Assembly: GCA_964544305.1 (NCBI GenBank)
Contig: CAZJAZ010000014.1
Location: forward strand, 1-52,220
Source of the DNA: JAFDWI01 sp964544305
GTDB taxonomy: Bacteria; Actinomycetota; Acidimicrobiia; Acidimicrobiales; Iamiaceae
Length of the DNA stretch: 52,220 nucleotides
Direction of reading: 5' to 3'
Below are positions 8,438-17,069 of this stretch, piece after piece. The stretch's first letter is position 1; the number at the start of each line of letters is the position of its first letter. Under the pieces are notes generated by a model. The model searched no databases. It was not told the origin of the DNA and saw only the letters and a program-made list of their open reading frames with translations. The translations under genes and the position numbers were made by a program.

Positions 8438-9217
8438 TCAGATGACCTTGAGTTCTTCGAGGAACGCCACGATCTTTTCGTGGGCATCGCCTTCATCTAC
8501 AACTTTCTCACCGGCTTCACGCGTGGGCGCAGGTGCGACCTCGGTGATTTGCTGGCGAGCACCGGCCCAACCAACTTGGCTCGCATCGAGTCCGAGATCA
8601 CCAAGTGCGACCTGGTCAACCGGCTTGCTCTTGGCCGCCATGATCCCCTTGAACGACGGGTAGCGCGGCTCAACCACACCGGCGGTCACCGATACCAATG
8701 CCGGAAGCGTGGTTTCTACTTCGTCATAACCCGCTTCGGTTTGGCGCTGCACCTTGACCGTGCCGTCCGCGATTTCAACGTGCTTGGCAAACGTTGCCGA
8801 TTGCAGGCCGAGCAACTCGGCAAGCTGTGACGCAACCGTTCCGGTGTAACCATCCGAGGCCTCAACAGCGCACAAGACAAGGTCAACGTTCTCAACACGT
8901 TTGATCGCGGCGGCCAAGATCTTGGCCGTGCTCAGCGCATCCGAACCCGCAATTGCCGGGTCCGAGACCAGCACGGCTTTATCAGCGCCCATGGCCAAAC
9001 CAGAACGAAGACCCGAGACCTCGCCATCGGCGGTCACCGAGACGAGCGTGACTTCGCCTGAACCGGCGGCCGCAACAAGCTGCAGCGCCATTTCAACGCC
9101 ATAGGAGTCAGCCTCGTCGAGGATGAGTTTGCCCGAGCGATTCAGGGTGTTGTCTGCATCGAGCGACCCAGGTTCTGCCGGATCCGGAATTTGTTTGACG
9201 GTTACGACCACGTTCAT
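8438..9217 (-). CDS. etfB: Electron transfer flavoprotein beta subunit
   Basis: A 259-residue EtfB, the AMP-binding partner of EtfA. It shows the usual VVVTVKQIPDP start, DEADSYGVEMALQL and the C-terminal recognition loop region VEPRYPSFKGIMAAKSKP. The start is placed at the ATG at 9217, where family similarity begins. The longer frame to 9253 has no similarity, and no clear ribosome binding site precedes either start, so the mRNA may be leaderless. It is divergent from the lipid kinase gene (72-base gap). Confidence 0.93.
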   Translation of the reverse strand: MNVVVTVKQIPDPAEPGSLDADNTLNRSGKLILDEADSYGVEMALQLVAAAGSGEVTLVSVTADGEVSGLRSGLAMGADKAVLVSDPAIAGSDALSTAKILAAAIKRVENVDLVLCAVEASDGYTGTVASQLAELLGLQSATFAKHVEIADGTVKVQRQTEAGYDEVETTLPALVSVTAGVVEPRYPSFKGIMAAKSKPVDQVALGDLGLDASQVGWAGARQQITEVAPAPTREAGEKVVDEGDAHEKIVAFLEELKVI

Positions 9218-9288
9218 GGCAAGCATTCTTGGCGCGCTGAGCACTTCAGACAAATTCGGTGGCGTGTGATTTCTGAGATACTCAACGC

Positions 9289-10248
9289 ATGCGGCTCCAA
9301 CTCATCGTCAATTCTTCGGCGTCGTCGGTGAACGCGCGCACTCGAGTCGCCGTCACAGCAGCGCTTGGATCCACGTGTGAAGTCGAAACGATTGAAACAA
9401 CCCGACGTGGACATGCAGCCCGCTTGGCCCGAGGTGCAGCGGCAACCGGGGTAGACATTGTGGCGGTACTTGGTGGTGACGGCACCTTGAACGAAGCAGC
9501 CAACGGCCTCGTCGGAACACGAACAGCGCTCGCTCCGTTACCGGGTGGGTCAACAAATGTTTTTGCCCGGACGCTCGGACTACCCAACGACGCGATAGAC
9601 GCCGCCAGGTTGACAGCTCAGTCTCTTGCAACACCTGACAAGAATGTGCGCACCGTTGGACTCGGTAGAGCCAATGATCGCTACTTCTTGTTTCACGTCG
9701 GTCTCGGTTTTGACGCGGCGCTCGTTGAACGAGTTGAAAGTCGGGGCCCGCTCAAACGGTGGGCCGGCCATTTGCTTTTTGGGTGGGCCGGGGTTACCGC
9801 CTGGATGCGCCACTATGACCATCGCCGACCGCGCTTTGCGGTGCGCTTTGCCGATGGCAGTGCGGCATTGGATTCGGTGTTTGCGGTCATTGCAAACACC
9901 AACCCGTACACGTATCTCGGCAACCGGCCTTTTGATATTGCGCCGACTGCCACGTTGGACCGGTCTTTGACCGCGGTGACCGTGCGGGATTTGCGATTTG
10001 TTCGCACGTTGCAGCTCGTCAGTGCCGCGTTGCGCTCACCTGATGCACTCGCTCAAGTGAAAGGCGTTGGCGTTCACCCCGACGTCACCGACTGCGACGT
10101 GGTCGGGTATGGGCCTTTCCCCTATCAGATCGATGGCGAGGCCATGGGCGACGTCGAGCGGCTTGATATTCGCCATGTTCCCAATGTTCTTCGTCTCGTT
10201 ATGCCCAGCGGCTCAGCGTCAAACGGGCGGTTGCCGGATCATTCGTGA
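9289..10248 (+). CDS. Diacylglycerol kinase/YegS-type lipid kinase
   Basis: A 319-residue member of the DAGK catalytic family, phosphorylating diacylglycerol, sphingoid or related lipids. The nucleotide loop VAVLGGDGTLNEAANGL (GGDGT) and the following PLPGGSTNVFART are diagnostic. The C-terminal beta domain ends in QIDGEAMGDVERLDI. Its last 50 bases overlap the convergent glycerophosphodiesterase gene, so both 3' ends are antisense to each other. The substrate cannot be assigned. Confidence 0.9.
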   Translation: MRLQLIVNSSASSVNARTRVAVTAALGSTCEVETIETTRRGHAARLARGAAATGVDIVAVLGGDGTLNEAANGLVGTRTALAPLPGGSTNVFARTLGLPNDAIDAARLTAQSLATPDKNVRTVGLGRANDRYFLFHVGLGFDAALVERVESRGPLKRWAGHLLFGWAGVTAWMRHYDHRRPRFAVRFADGSAALDSVFAVIANTNPYTYLGNRPFDIAPTATLDRSLTAVTVRDLRFVRTLQLVSAALRSPDALAQVKGVGVHPDVTDCDVVGYGPFPYQIDGEAMGDVERLDIRHVPNVLRLVMPSGSASNGRLPDHS

Positions 10249-10906
10249 TGATGGCATCCACACCATTATTTGCAAGCTCAATCATCAACCCGGGAGCATC
10301 GACCGTCCAGGTGTTGACTTTGACTCCGCGTTCATGCGCGGCGTGAACAAGGCCCGCGGTCGTGCGCGCCGCAGGTGGATGAATTGCGCGGTGTCCCCCA
10401 TTGGTGACGTGGTCAAGCATGGTGGGAATATCTTCCATGTCAAGCACCAGCCAACCGGTTGCAATGTCACCGTTGACCATTCGCATCTTTGAAATGTCGC
10501 TGAAGTTGAAACTTGACACAATCACGTCGTCGATGCGTCCGATTTCGCGCAAGAGCTGAGCGACCTGGGGAACAATACCACTTTCTGGGTCAAAATCAGG
10601 CTCGCCCGGCAAGTTCTTTATCTCGACATTGACCGATACTCCACTGCAAGCTTCCATGGCAGCCTGAAGTGACGGAACATGATCCGGCAATTCGGTAGTG
10701 GTCAGAGAATTGATTGGCCGGCCATCGGCGAGTCGTGGATCGTGATGAACCACAAGTTGACCATCGGCACTGCGTCGTACGTCAAGTTCGACCCCATCGG
10801 CCCCACGCTCACGTGCAGCCGCAAACGCGGCAATCGTGTTCTCTTGAAACTCGCTACTCACGCCCCGGTGGGCGAAGATTTGTGGCATTGCCTTGTCGTG
10901 AGACAT
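10199..10906 (-). CDS. Glycerophosphodiester phosphodiesterase
   Basis: A 235-residue GDPD/UgpQ-type enzyme, hydrolysing glycerophosphodiesters to glycerol-3-phosphate and an alcohol. The catalytic elements are IFAHRGVSSEFQENT (His/Arg, Glu), GVELDVRRSADGQLVVHHDP (metal Glu/Asp and second His) and the later VNVEIKN. The C-terminal VNTWTVD and GVDAIITNDP are also typical. ATGs at 10915, 10906 and 10888 are all in frame. A -10-like TAGGGT at 10916-10921 favours 10906 with almost no leader. No signal peptide, so cytoplasmic. Confidence 0.9.
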   Translation of the reverse strand: MSHDKAMPQIFAHRGVSSEFQENTIAAFAAARERGADGVELDVRRSADGQLVVHHDPRLADGRPINSLTTTELPDHVPSLQAAMEACSGVSVNVEIKNLPGEPDFDPESGIVPQVAQLLREIGRIDDVIVSSFNFSDISKMRMVNGDIATGWLVLDMEDIPTMLDHVTNGGHRAIHPPAARTTAGLVHAAHERGVKVNTWTVDAPGLMIELANNGVDAIITNDPATARLTLSRWA

Positions 10907-11054
10907 ATGTCTCATACCCTACTCGCAAGAAGTTTTGCAAAAGTGCTTGCGGGAGCTAGCAAGCTGCGCTACCGTTACGTCGTCCCGCCTAGCACACTGA
11001 CTTTCACAGGTGCAAAGGCTCGTGAATCCGGTCACGAACGTGACCCCCGGCCCT

Positions 11055-11360
11055 ATGGAGCGAATCGTGGCGCTCACCGCTAGCCACCTGTTGTCCCTCA
11101 CCCTGGCTTCCGACGAATGGCGTTCCTACGCTGCTTGTCGGGACACCAACCCAGACTTGTTTTTCCCGGTCGGCACCACCGGCCCGGCGATTGAACAGAT
11201 TGAGTCGGCAAAAGCCATCTGTGCGGAATGCCCAGCCCGTGAAGAATGCCTTGAGTATGCACTGGCAACCAACCAGGACTCTGGCATTTGGGGCGGCACT
11301 TCGGAAGAAGAACGTCGCGTCCTGCGCCGCGAGTACCAAGCCGCTCGTCGCACTGCCTGA
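11055..11360 (+). CDS. whiB1: WhiB-family Fe-S transcriptional regulator, WhiB1 type
   Basis: 101 residues with the four iron-sulfur Cys at 28, 56, 59 and 65 (spacing C-x27-C-x2-C-x5-C) and the turn GIWGG at 77-81 followed by a basic C-terminus. WhiB proteins bind the primary sigma factor and control growth, redox or nitric-oxide responses. It converges on a PdtaS-like kinase gene, the same arrangement as whiB1 (Rv3219) and pdtaS (Rv3220c) in Mycobacterium tuberculosis, which supports the WhiB1 assignment. An in-frame GTG at 11010 would add 15 residues of no clear similarity. Confidence 0.9.
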   Translation: MERIVALTASHLLSLTLASDEWRSYAACRDTNPDLFFPVGTTGPAIEQIESAKAICAECPAREECLEYALATNQDSGIWGGTSEEERRVLRREYQAARRTA

Positions 11361-11366
11361 AACTCA

Positions 11367-12878
11367 CTAGTGCCGATGCAACGGCACCGACAATGACACG
11401 ACCGTTCCGCCTTCCTCAGGTGATGTGGCCTCAATCGTGCCACCGAGGTCAGAGACGACCAACGCGCGCACAATTGACAAACCCAGGCCTTTGACTTTGG
11501 CGAAATCAAAGTCGTCGGGTAACCCAATCCCGTCGTCACGCACGTCAATGCACAACTGATCATCCTGAAGTGACAACACCACCACGACCTGTCCCCCTTC
11601 AGAACCAAAGGCGTGATCGACGGCGTTCTGCAAGAGCTCATTGAGCACAACCGCAAGTGGCGTCGCCACGTCTGCCGACACGATGCCTGCATCACCGTGC
11701 ACGGTAAACGAAAGCGCCTGTTCGGGTGCCACAAGGCCTTCTTCAACCATATGAACGAGGGGCCGGACGATCTCCGCAAAGGGAACATCCTCGCCGGTGT
11801 CTCGGGCCAACATGTCATGAACCAATGCGATAGAACGAACGCGACGAACCGATTCTTCAATCGCTTCTTTTGCTTCGTCGCTTGCCAAGCGTCGACCTTG
11901 GAGGCGCAACAATGCGGACACGGTTTGCAAATTGTTCTTGACCCGATGATGGATCTCACGAATTGTTGCGTCTTTGGACAACAAGAGCCGGTCACGTCGA
12001 CGCAGTTCAGAAATATCTCGCACTAACACAACCGCGCCATGGACTTGCTGGTTGCCAAGCAGTGGGATGCAATGCACGAGCACAATGACGTCATCTGCGT
12101 GTTCGATTTCGACCGTTGCCGGTCGCTTCACGTCAAATGCATGGCGAATGACTTCGTCATCCATACCCACTTCACTGAGCCGCATTCCTTCGGAATTGGC
12201 GTGTACCCCGACACGATGTAACGCAGAAACCGCATTGGGCGAGATATACGACACACGACCGTGGGCATCAAGGGTTAATACCCCATCGCCCACACGGGGA
12301 AGCTCGTCGCTCCCCGAATCAACTTCGTCAAAGGGGTAGGCACCTTCGGCAATCATGCGTGCGAAATGATTGAAGATTTCCGCGTAAACCCGCTCAAGGT
12401 CTCCCGGGGCTCGACCAATGGCCGGTGGGGTTTCTCGTGTGAGCACCGCGATGACCTGATCGCCGAGGCGCACCGGAATGCACACCTCGCGCACCAATTC
12501 GCGAATCGGCTCAATAAGAAACTCGCCATCAATGATCTGACCAAGCGCAAAACAGCGCTGCACCAACGATCGTTCGCGGATTCCATACTCGCAGCCCACC
12601 ATGTCACTTCGATAGAGCGTTTGTGCGGTGCTCGGACGCACCTGGCCCACGACCACAAAACGCTCCGCGGCATCATCGACAGGTACGAACAACAGCAGAT
12701 CAGAAAAACAAAAGTCGGCCAGAATATGCCACTCGGCCATGAGCTGTTCAAGATGGTGCTTGCGCTCACCACTTAAGCGTCCACGCACTTGGGCAAGGGC
12801 AACCGGATCGCTGCGCGCTTCATCACGCACAATAGGCAACGGACCGGTCCGGTAGGCGGCTCCTTCAGTGAAACTCAC
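11367..12878 (-). CDS. pdtaS: PdtaS-like sensor histidine kinase
   Basis: A 503-residue soluble kinase. It has an N-terminal GAF-like domain (about 20-180), a PAS-like domain (about 195-290), a HisKA_2 dimerisation segment with EIHHRVKNNLQTV (phospho-His at 310 or 311), and an HATPase domain with the N box LNELLQNAVDHAF and the G box RDDGIGLPDDF. Family members phosphorylate an ANTAR-domain RNA-binding antiterminator (PdtaR), which is not in this window. There are no membrane segments. It lies 35 bases after the ArsA-like ATPase gene on the same strand. Confidence 0.9.
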   Translation of the reverse strand: MSFTEGAAYRTGPLPIVRDEARSDPVALAQVRGRLSGERKHHLEQLMAEWHILADFCFSDLLLFVPVDDAAERFVVVGQVRPSTAQTLYRSDMVGCEYGIRERSLVQRCFALGQIIDGEFLIEPIRELVREVCIPVRLGDQVIAVLTRETPPAIGRAPGDLERVYAEIFNHFARMIAEGAYPFDEVDSGSDELPRVGDGVLTLDAHGRVSYISPNAVSALHRVGVHANSEGMRLSEVGMDDEVIRHAFDVKRPATVEIEHADDVIVLVHCIPLLGNQQVHGAVVLVRDISELRRRDRLLLSKDATIREIHHRVKNNLQTVSALLRLQGRRLASDEAKEAIEESVRRVRSIALVHDMLARDTGEDVPFAEIVRPLVHMVEEGLVAPEQALSFTVHGDAGIVSADVATPLAVVLNELLQNAVDHAFGSEGGQVVVVLSLQDDQLCIDVRDDGIGLPDDFDFAKVKGLGLSIVRALVVSDLGGTIEATSPEEGGTVVSLSVPLHRH

Positions 12879-12913
12879 GTCAGGTCACGCTACTCATTGT
12901 CAACGCCAAGCGG

Positions 12914-14101
12914 TCAACGCCAAATTGTGCGGCCCAGTTCAATCAGACCACCGAGGTCATGAATATCGTTTTCAAAATAGGGAACCGCGGCCACAACATC
13001 GGCGATCGCTCCAAGATCGGCACGCAATTCGGCCTCACGTTTCGCCACAACCCGATAGTTCAAAAATGACTCGGCGACTTCATTCAGTACCCGCTGCACA
13101 TCATCGGTGCTCTGTCGCATTGCTGTCTCGTCAACGACGAGTGCGGCCAACGATTCAGCTTGGTCTTTGAGTGTACGAGCAGCCTTTGTTGCTTGATTCG
13201 ATCGGAGATACGCGGGGAGTACCTTGTTCAAAATGATCGCGCCGAGATGAAGTTTGCGTTCACCAAGCGCATCGATAAAGAACTCAGCTTCGGCCACCGG
13301 TGCCGCCTCAAGGGTCGATACCACGACAAAGCTGGTGCGCCGATCAGATAACAGTGCGCTGACTGATTCGGCACGTTCAATGAAGCCTTCGTGCATCGTT
13401 TGAAACAGCATGAAAAACTCGGCGATATCGGCGAGGAACTGTGATCCTAAGATTCGATCCGCAACGCCCATGAACGGCTTTGAAGCGACCGTAAAAATCT
13501 GTGATTGATAGGGCGCGGTGAGCCAACGAAGCAAGCGCGATGAAAAGAACTCGGCCATTCGGTCTGGTGCCGCCAGAAAGTCAATGGCGTTGCGAGTGGG
13601 CGGCGTGTCCACCACGATCAAGTCGTAGCGGCCTTCTGAATGGATTTCATACAAACGTTCCATTGCGATGTAGTCGTGACTCTGCACGAACCGCCCGGAA
13701 ATGTTGGCGTAGAGCGGATTGGTGAGGATTGCGTCTCGAGTTGCAACGTCTGGGGCATGTCGGCGCACCAGATCATCCCACGACGCTTTCGTGTCGAGCA
13801 TGGCCGCAAACAACTCGCCACGCGGTTTGATCCCAATCTTGTCGAACGTTTCTGGCGCAATGCGAGTCTCGGTATTGCCAAATCGCTCAATCCCCATGGC
13901 GTTTGCTAATCGCCGCGCTGGATCAACCGTCAATACCAGAACTTTTCCACCAAGTTGGGTGGCTGCCATCGCTGCGAGCGCCGCCGCAGTCGTTGTCTTG
14001 CCAACGCCCCCCGAACCACAAGTGACGATCACTTCACGAGATGCGGCCAGCGCCTCAAACGATTCGGCCACTTCACGCTCGGGCTGGCGACGTGTAGCCA
14101 T
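12914..14101 (-). CDS. ArsA-like ATPase, second of pair (Rv3680-like)
   Basis: 395 residues with a deviant Walker A motif VTCGSGGVGKTTTAA (Lys35), switch segment VLTVDPARRLANAMG and Walker B-like DLIVVDTPPTRNAIDFL. It belongs to the ArsA/GET3/MinD-type P-loop ATPases and, in Actinobacteria, to the pair Rv3679/Rv3680 that work as a heteromer. Its ATG at 14101 follows the stop of the first partner (14103) by one base. The true cargo or partner in this lineage is not known. The absence of arsenite-resistance neighbours argues against an arsenite role. Confidence 0.85.
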   Translation of the reverse strand: MATRRQPEREVAESFEALAASREVIVTCGSGGVGKTTTAAALAAMAATQLGGKVLVLTVDPARRLANAMGIERFGNTETRIAPETFDKIGIKPRGELFAAMLDTKASWDDLVRRHAPDVATRDAILTNPLYANISGRFVQSHDYIAMERLYEIHSEGRYDLIVVDTPPTRNAIDFLAAPDRMAEFFSSRLLRWLTAPYQSQIFTVASKPFMGVADRILGSQFLADIAEFFMLFQTMHEGFIERAESVSALLSDRRTSFVVVSTLEAAPVAEAEFFIDALGERKLHLGAIILNKVLPAYLRSNQATKAARTLKDQAESLAALVVDETAMRQSTDDVQRVLNEVAESFLNYRVVAKREAELRADLGAIADVVAAVPYFENDIHDLGGLIELGRTIWR

Positions 14102-14102
14102 A

Positions 14103-15059
14103 TCAGTCGAGTTCCTCACCAATTGCCTGCGCGAGTAACGCGGTCACGCGAACGCCATGTGCCCGAGTGAATAATTCAGGCAGGTACATGACTGGCGCAC
14201 GATCAGCGAGCTCATTTTGGAGTCGGGCAAGGTGGCCGGCCTGATTTCGGCGAAGGTGCACCGCGAGCTTTGCTGCATCAACGATCGGGGTCAGGTTTTC
14301 TCCTGTGGCCGCGGTTAACGAGTCCAAGCCTGAACCTTGCGCGATGTGCTCAAAGACCACTTCTTCTGAGTCAGTGAAAAGTTCTGGCAAGACCCGGTTC
14401 ACGATCACCGCAGCCAAGTCAACGTTCGTTTCGGCTTCAAGACGCTCGACGAGTTCAAGCGTTTCCGAAACCGGCATTTCTGCCGGTGTTGCGACGATCA
14501 CCGCTCCGGTCTTGGCGGGATCCCCCAAGATGTCAAGCATCCACGAAGTCTGGCTGCGCACGAGTCCAACAGATACGAGTTCGTTGATGGCTTGTGGTGC
14601 CGCCAACTGACCCACAATGTGGCCGGTGGCAACCGCGTCAATGACGATCAAGTCGTAGTTCTCTTCTAGCACCTCGTAACAGAACTTGCCGACCGTCAAG
14701 ATTTCTTTCACACCGGGGGCAGCCGTCGCCACGAAATCGAATGTTCGTGCGAGTGGACCGATCTTGGCAAGCAAGGGCACACGGAGTTGGAGTCGCAAAT
14801 ACTCTTTGAGCGACTCCTCGGTTTCCATGCACATGGCAACGAGGTTGTCTCGTACTTTTCTCGGGGTGAATGTCAGCGGACCCGTTTCTAAGAACGTCGC
14901 CAAGTTTCCTTTGGCATCGATCTCACAGACCAGCGTGTTCTTTCCCGCTTCGGCAGCGCGGAGCGCAATTCCTGCCGCAACACTCGTCTTACCGACACCG
15001 CCTTTGCCGGTGACGAAAAGCAACTTGCGCTCCAGCAACCCTGGAGCGCCCATGATCAT
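14103..15059 (-). CDS. ArsA-like ATPase, first of pair (Rv3679-like)
   Basis: 318 residues. The Walker A motif LLFVTGKGGVGKTSVAAG places the catalytic Lys at 24. Also visible are VCEIDAKGNLATFL, the switch II region YDLIVIDAVATGHIVGQL and VIVNRVLPELF. The start at 15059 overlaps the DUF3107 stop by 4 bases (ATGA). A second Met two codons later is possible. With the following paralogue it forms the paired ATPases typical of Actinobacteria. Here the pair sits in an apparent operon with DUF3107 and pdtaS, instead of beside a whiB4-like gene as in mycobacteria. Confidence 0.85.
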   Translation of the reverse strand: MIMGAPGLLERKLLFVTGKGGVGKTSVAAGIALRAAEAGKNTLVCEIDAKGNLATFLETGPLTFTPRKVRDNLVAMCMETEESLKEYLRLQLRVPLLAKIGPLARTFDFVATAAPGVKEILTVGKFCYEVLEENYDLIVIDAVATGHIVGQLAAPQAINELVSVGLVRSQTSWMLDILGDPAKTGAVIVATPAEMPVSETLELVERLEAETNVDLAAVIVNRVLPELFTDSEEVVFEHIAQGSGLDSLTAATGENLTPIVDAAKLAVHLRRNQAGHLARLQNELADRAPVMYLPELFTRAHGVRVTALLAQAIGEELD

Positions 15060-15289
15060 GACCCAAAACCGACTTTCGGGGATGTGTCGTGGCTGCCTAT
15101 GTCGACATAGCTGAGTTTGTCGACCGGAACGCCGATTTGGCGCCCGCGACGATCCGTCAACCAAAACACCCCGTTGTCGGTGCACATAACTTTTTCAAGT
15201 TCGGCGCGCACTTTCTTTGGATCGGCGTCGTCGCCAAGTTCGACGGTGATTTCTTTCGGGTTGAAGCTGACTCCGAGACGTACGTCCAC
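15056..15289 (-). CDS. DUF3107 family protein
   Basis: A 77-residue small actinobacterial protein with the DUF3107 pattern: MDVRLGVSFNPKEITVEL, a central KKVRAELEKVM helix, and a C-terminal WLTDRRGRQIGVPVDKLSYVDIG (20-residue strand pair region). The GTG at 15289 was chosen because AAAGGAAG lies about 8 bases upstream and similarity begins there. A longer frame to 15319 is Lys/Ser-rich. It is probably the first gene of the DUF3107-ATPase-ATPase-pdtaS unit. Function unknown. Confidence 0.85.
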   Translation of the reverse strand: MDVRLGVSFNPKEITVELGDDADPKKVRAELEKVMCTDNGVFWLTDRRGRQIGVPVDKLSYVDIGSHDTSPKVGFGS

Positions 15290-15377
15290 GCCACTTCCTT
15301 TCGACTTTTTCGAGCGCACATCACTCTAGATGAGGGCCTGTCACTTTGCGTGAGTGTGTGAAGGAGATCTGGTCAAA

Positions 15378-15431
15378 ATGGCCATCATCACTCAGGAAAC
15401 ATCCTTCCTGTTCACCACCAGACCCACATGA
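15378..15431 (+). CDS. Possible 17-residue micro-ORF with strong ribosome binding site
   Basis: AAGGAGAT lies 9 bases before an ATG that opens MAIITQETSFLFTTRPT and stops at 15431. The strong Shine-Dalgarno is striking, but the peptide resembles nothing known. It may be the 5' remnant of a gene truncated when the adjacent toxin-antitoxin region was inserted or decayed. Confidence 0.25.
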   Translation: MAIITQETSFLFTTRPT

Positions 15432-15472
15432 TGCCAACCCGATGGGCACCGGCGACGGCTAGACTCGAATCC

Positions 15473-15778
15473 ATGGCGCAGGTCACGCAGCTACCGTTGC
15501 GGGCGTTGGTCGAGGCGCACCGTGACGAGATCAAAGCGATCGTCGCGCGCCACAGGGGCACGGCGGTTGCACTGTTCGGGTCGGTCGCACGTGGCGAGGA
15601 GACGCCGGAAAGCGATATCGATCTGCTCGTCGACATTGAGCCTGGAACCTCGTTGATGGACCTGGGTGCAATGCTCATGGACCTGCAGGACAGGCTCGGC
15701 CGCAGCGTCGATGTTGTCACCCGTGGTGCCTTGGACGAACGCGACGACGACATCCGACAGGACGCTATTCCGCTGTGA
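15473..15778 (+). CDS. mntA: MntA-type nucleotidyltransferase antitoxin
   Basis: A 101-residue minimal nucleotidyltransferase with the motif FGSVARGEETPESDIDLLVD (residues 35-54; metal Asp48 and Asp50) and the third Asp in SVDVVT (Asp80). In HepT-MntA modules this protein neutralises the HEPN RNase by adding AMP to a Tyr of its active-site motif. The reading frame is intact, and the stop overlaps the following GTG by 4 bases, as expected in this module. The start at ATG 15473 drops 15 N-terminal residues without similarity. Its partner is broken, so its present role is uncertain. Confidence 0.82.
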   Translation: MAQVTQLPLRALVEAHRDEIKAIVARHRGTAVALFGSVARGEETPESDIDLLVDIEPGTSLMDLGAMLMDLQDRLGRSVDVVTRGALDERDDDIRQDAIPL

Positions 15779-16113
15779 GCCGATCGGATTGCAAGCGGCT
15801 CGACGACATTTTGGTGATGTGCGAACGCGTTGCTCGTCTCGTTGACCGTGGACGGGACGCATTCGATGAGGACCCGGCCCTTTGGTGGGCATTGGAGCGC
15901 TGCATCGAGGTCGCCGGATAAGCCGCCTCGAATGTTGACCAATCAACCCGAGACAAATGCCCCGGGATCGACTGGCGCGGACTTGTCGGCGTCCGCGTGC
16001 TTCTCGCGCACGCATACCATCGGGTGATCGAAGAGCCCCTCTGGGAGATCGCGACCGTTGACATGCCCGCGGTCGCACGGGCGTTACGATCGGCACAACC
16101 CGGCGACCAGTAA
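15775..16113 (+). pseudogene. HepT-like HEPN toxin, disrupted by an in-frame TAA
   Basis: From the GTG at 15775 the frame encodes a DUF86/HEPN protein of 112 residues, but a TAA at 15919-15921 stops it after 48 codons, just after ALERCIEVAG where homologues read Gly-Glu-Ala. Beyond the stop the same frame continues cleanly to 16113 with PGIDWRGLVGVRVLLAHAYH. This retains the complete RX4HXY catalytic and AMPylation motif (RVLLAHAY). A single base change in a Glu codon would explain the stop. The toxin is therefore inactive or split unless the stop is a sequencing error. Confidence 0.85.
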
Positions 16114-16452
16114 TAGCGTCTTGCCGTTTGGGTCTGGACCCAACGCGGTTCTCACCGAAAGGCCAATGACCGACGTGAGGTAAGCTCGCGCCCCACCTTG
16201 CGGGTGTAGTTCTTCAGGCAGAACATCAGCTTTCCAAACTGGTCTACCGGCGAGACCACGCAGTTTAAGCAACCGCCACGCTCACTGCTGCCCCCGTTCG
16301 GGCCGTGAAACCCAGAGCCCGACGGGTCATTCGTCGGACTGACGCCTTGAATCGTTTCTCGCCTTGAGCAGTCGATCGAGTTCCCCGGTAATCTCCTGAT
16401 CCTGCTCGATGGGGACGACAGCACAGCGGCCCGGCGATGAAATCGCGACTGT
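16114..16452. other. No intact gene seen; degraded-looking sequence
   Basis: Both strands were read. Minus-strand frames contain short coding-like stretches (for example EITGELDRLLKAR and VLPEELHPQGGARAYL) that change frame and hit stops. This looks like decayed coding sequence between the broken hepT and the lipoprotein gene. No family could be identified and no convincing promoter or RNA gene was seen. Confidence 0.4.
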
Positions 16453-16842
16453 TCAACTCCCGATGATTTCCCAGTGGATGTCACCATTCGGCGTAGGAGC
16501 ACACGTTCCAGCCGGTACCCGGTCCATCTCAGTGCCGTCGGGTCTCAACGCGACCATTGCCGCATCCAAACATCCATCGTCATACCGGTCATACCCTGGA
16601 AATCCGGTTGACCAACGCCCGCCCGCTTTTAGGACCGTCACTAACCGAAGTCGTTCCAGCCCTTCAGGTGTCAGATCAGTTCTCTCCGACAGGTAACGAA
16701 TTTCTAGGGTGACATCGGTGTTGTTCACCATCTTCACCCCTGGTTGTTCCAGACTGTCGCCTTCGATGATGCAGCCGGTCGTCGATGAGACAAGCAGCGT
16801 CACGACTATCGCCCGCGCGATCTGTGATGAGACGCTATTCAT
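16453..16842 (-). CDS. Hypothetical lipoprotein
   Basis: 129 residues from the ATG at 16842. The hydrophobic segment ARAIVVTLLVSSTTGC ends in a lipobox-like Cys, so the protein is probably a surface lipoprotein. The mature part (VKMVNNTDVTLEIRYLSERTD, read as a beta-rich domain) resembles small secreted proteins of unknown function, with a Cys pair (DDGCLDA, GTCAPT) that could form a disulfide. A longer frame begins at 16959 but lacks features. It lies within the toxin-antitoxin remnant region and has no operon partner. Confidence 0.55.
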   Translation of the reverse strand: MNSVSSQIARAIVVTLLVSSTTGCIIEGDSLEQPGVKMVNNTDVTLEIRYLSERTDLTPEGLERLRLVTVLKAGGRWSTGFPGYDRYDDGCLDAAMVALRPDGTEMDRVPAGTCAPTPNGDIHWEIIGS

Positions 16843-17069
16843 CACAGAATCACCGACACGACCCATGGCGCCCAACGGTGGGTGCCCTCGGCGCTTATGG
16901 AGTTGCCGCGCCGGAGATGACCTGGACACCTTGGTTGCCTCGTCTTTCCGTTGAAACATTTTGCGTGCGTTGACAACACAGTACCGAGCGAGATTCGCGC
17001 CTGCTCACGACACGGCGGGGAGCGCATGGTTGAGTAGAGCGTTGGTAGGCCACAGAGTATGTTTGGAGT

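Noticed and set aside
15919..15921. Possible recoding or programmed read-through of the hepT stop
   Set aside because: The codon is TAA, not TGA, with no selenocysteine-type structure seen. A nonsense mutation or base error is simpler, especially beside another decayed toxin-antitoxin locus.
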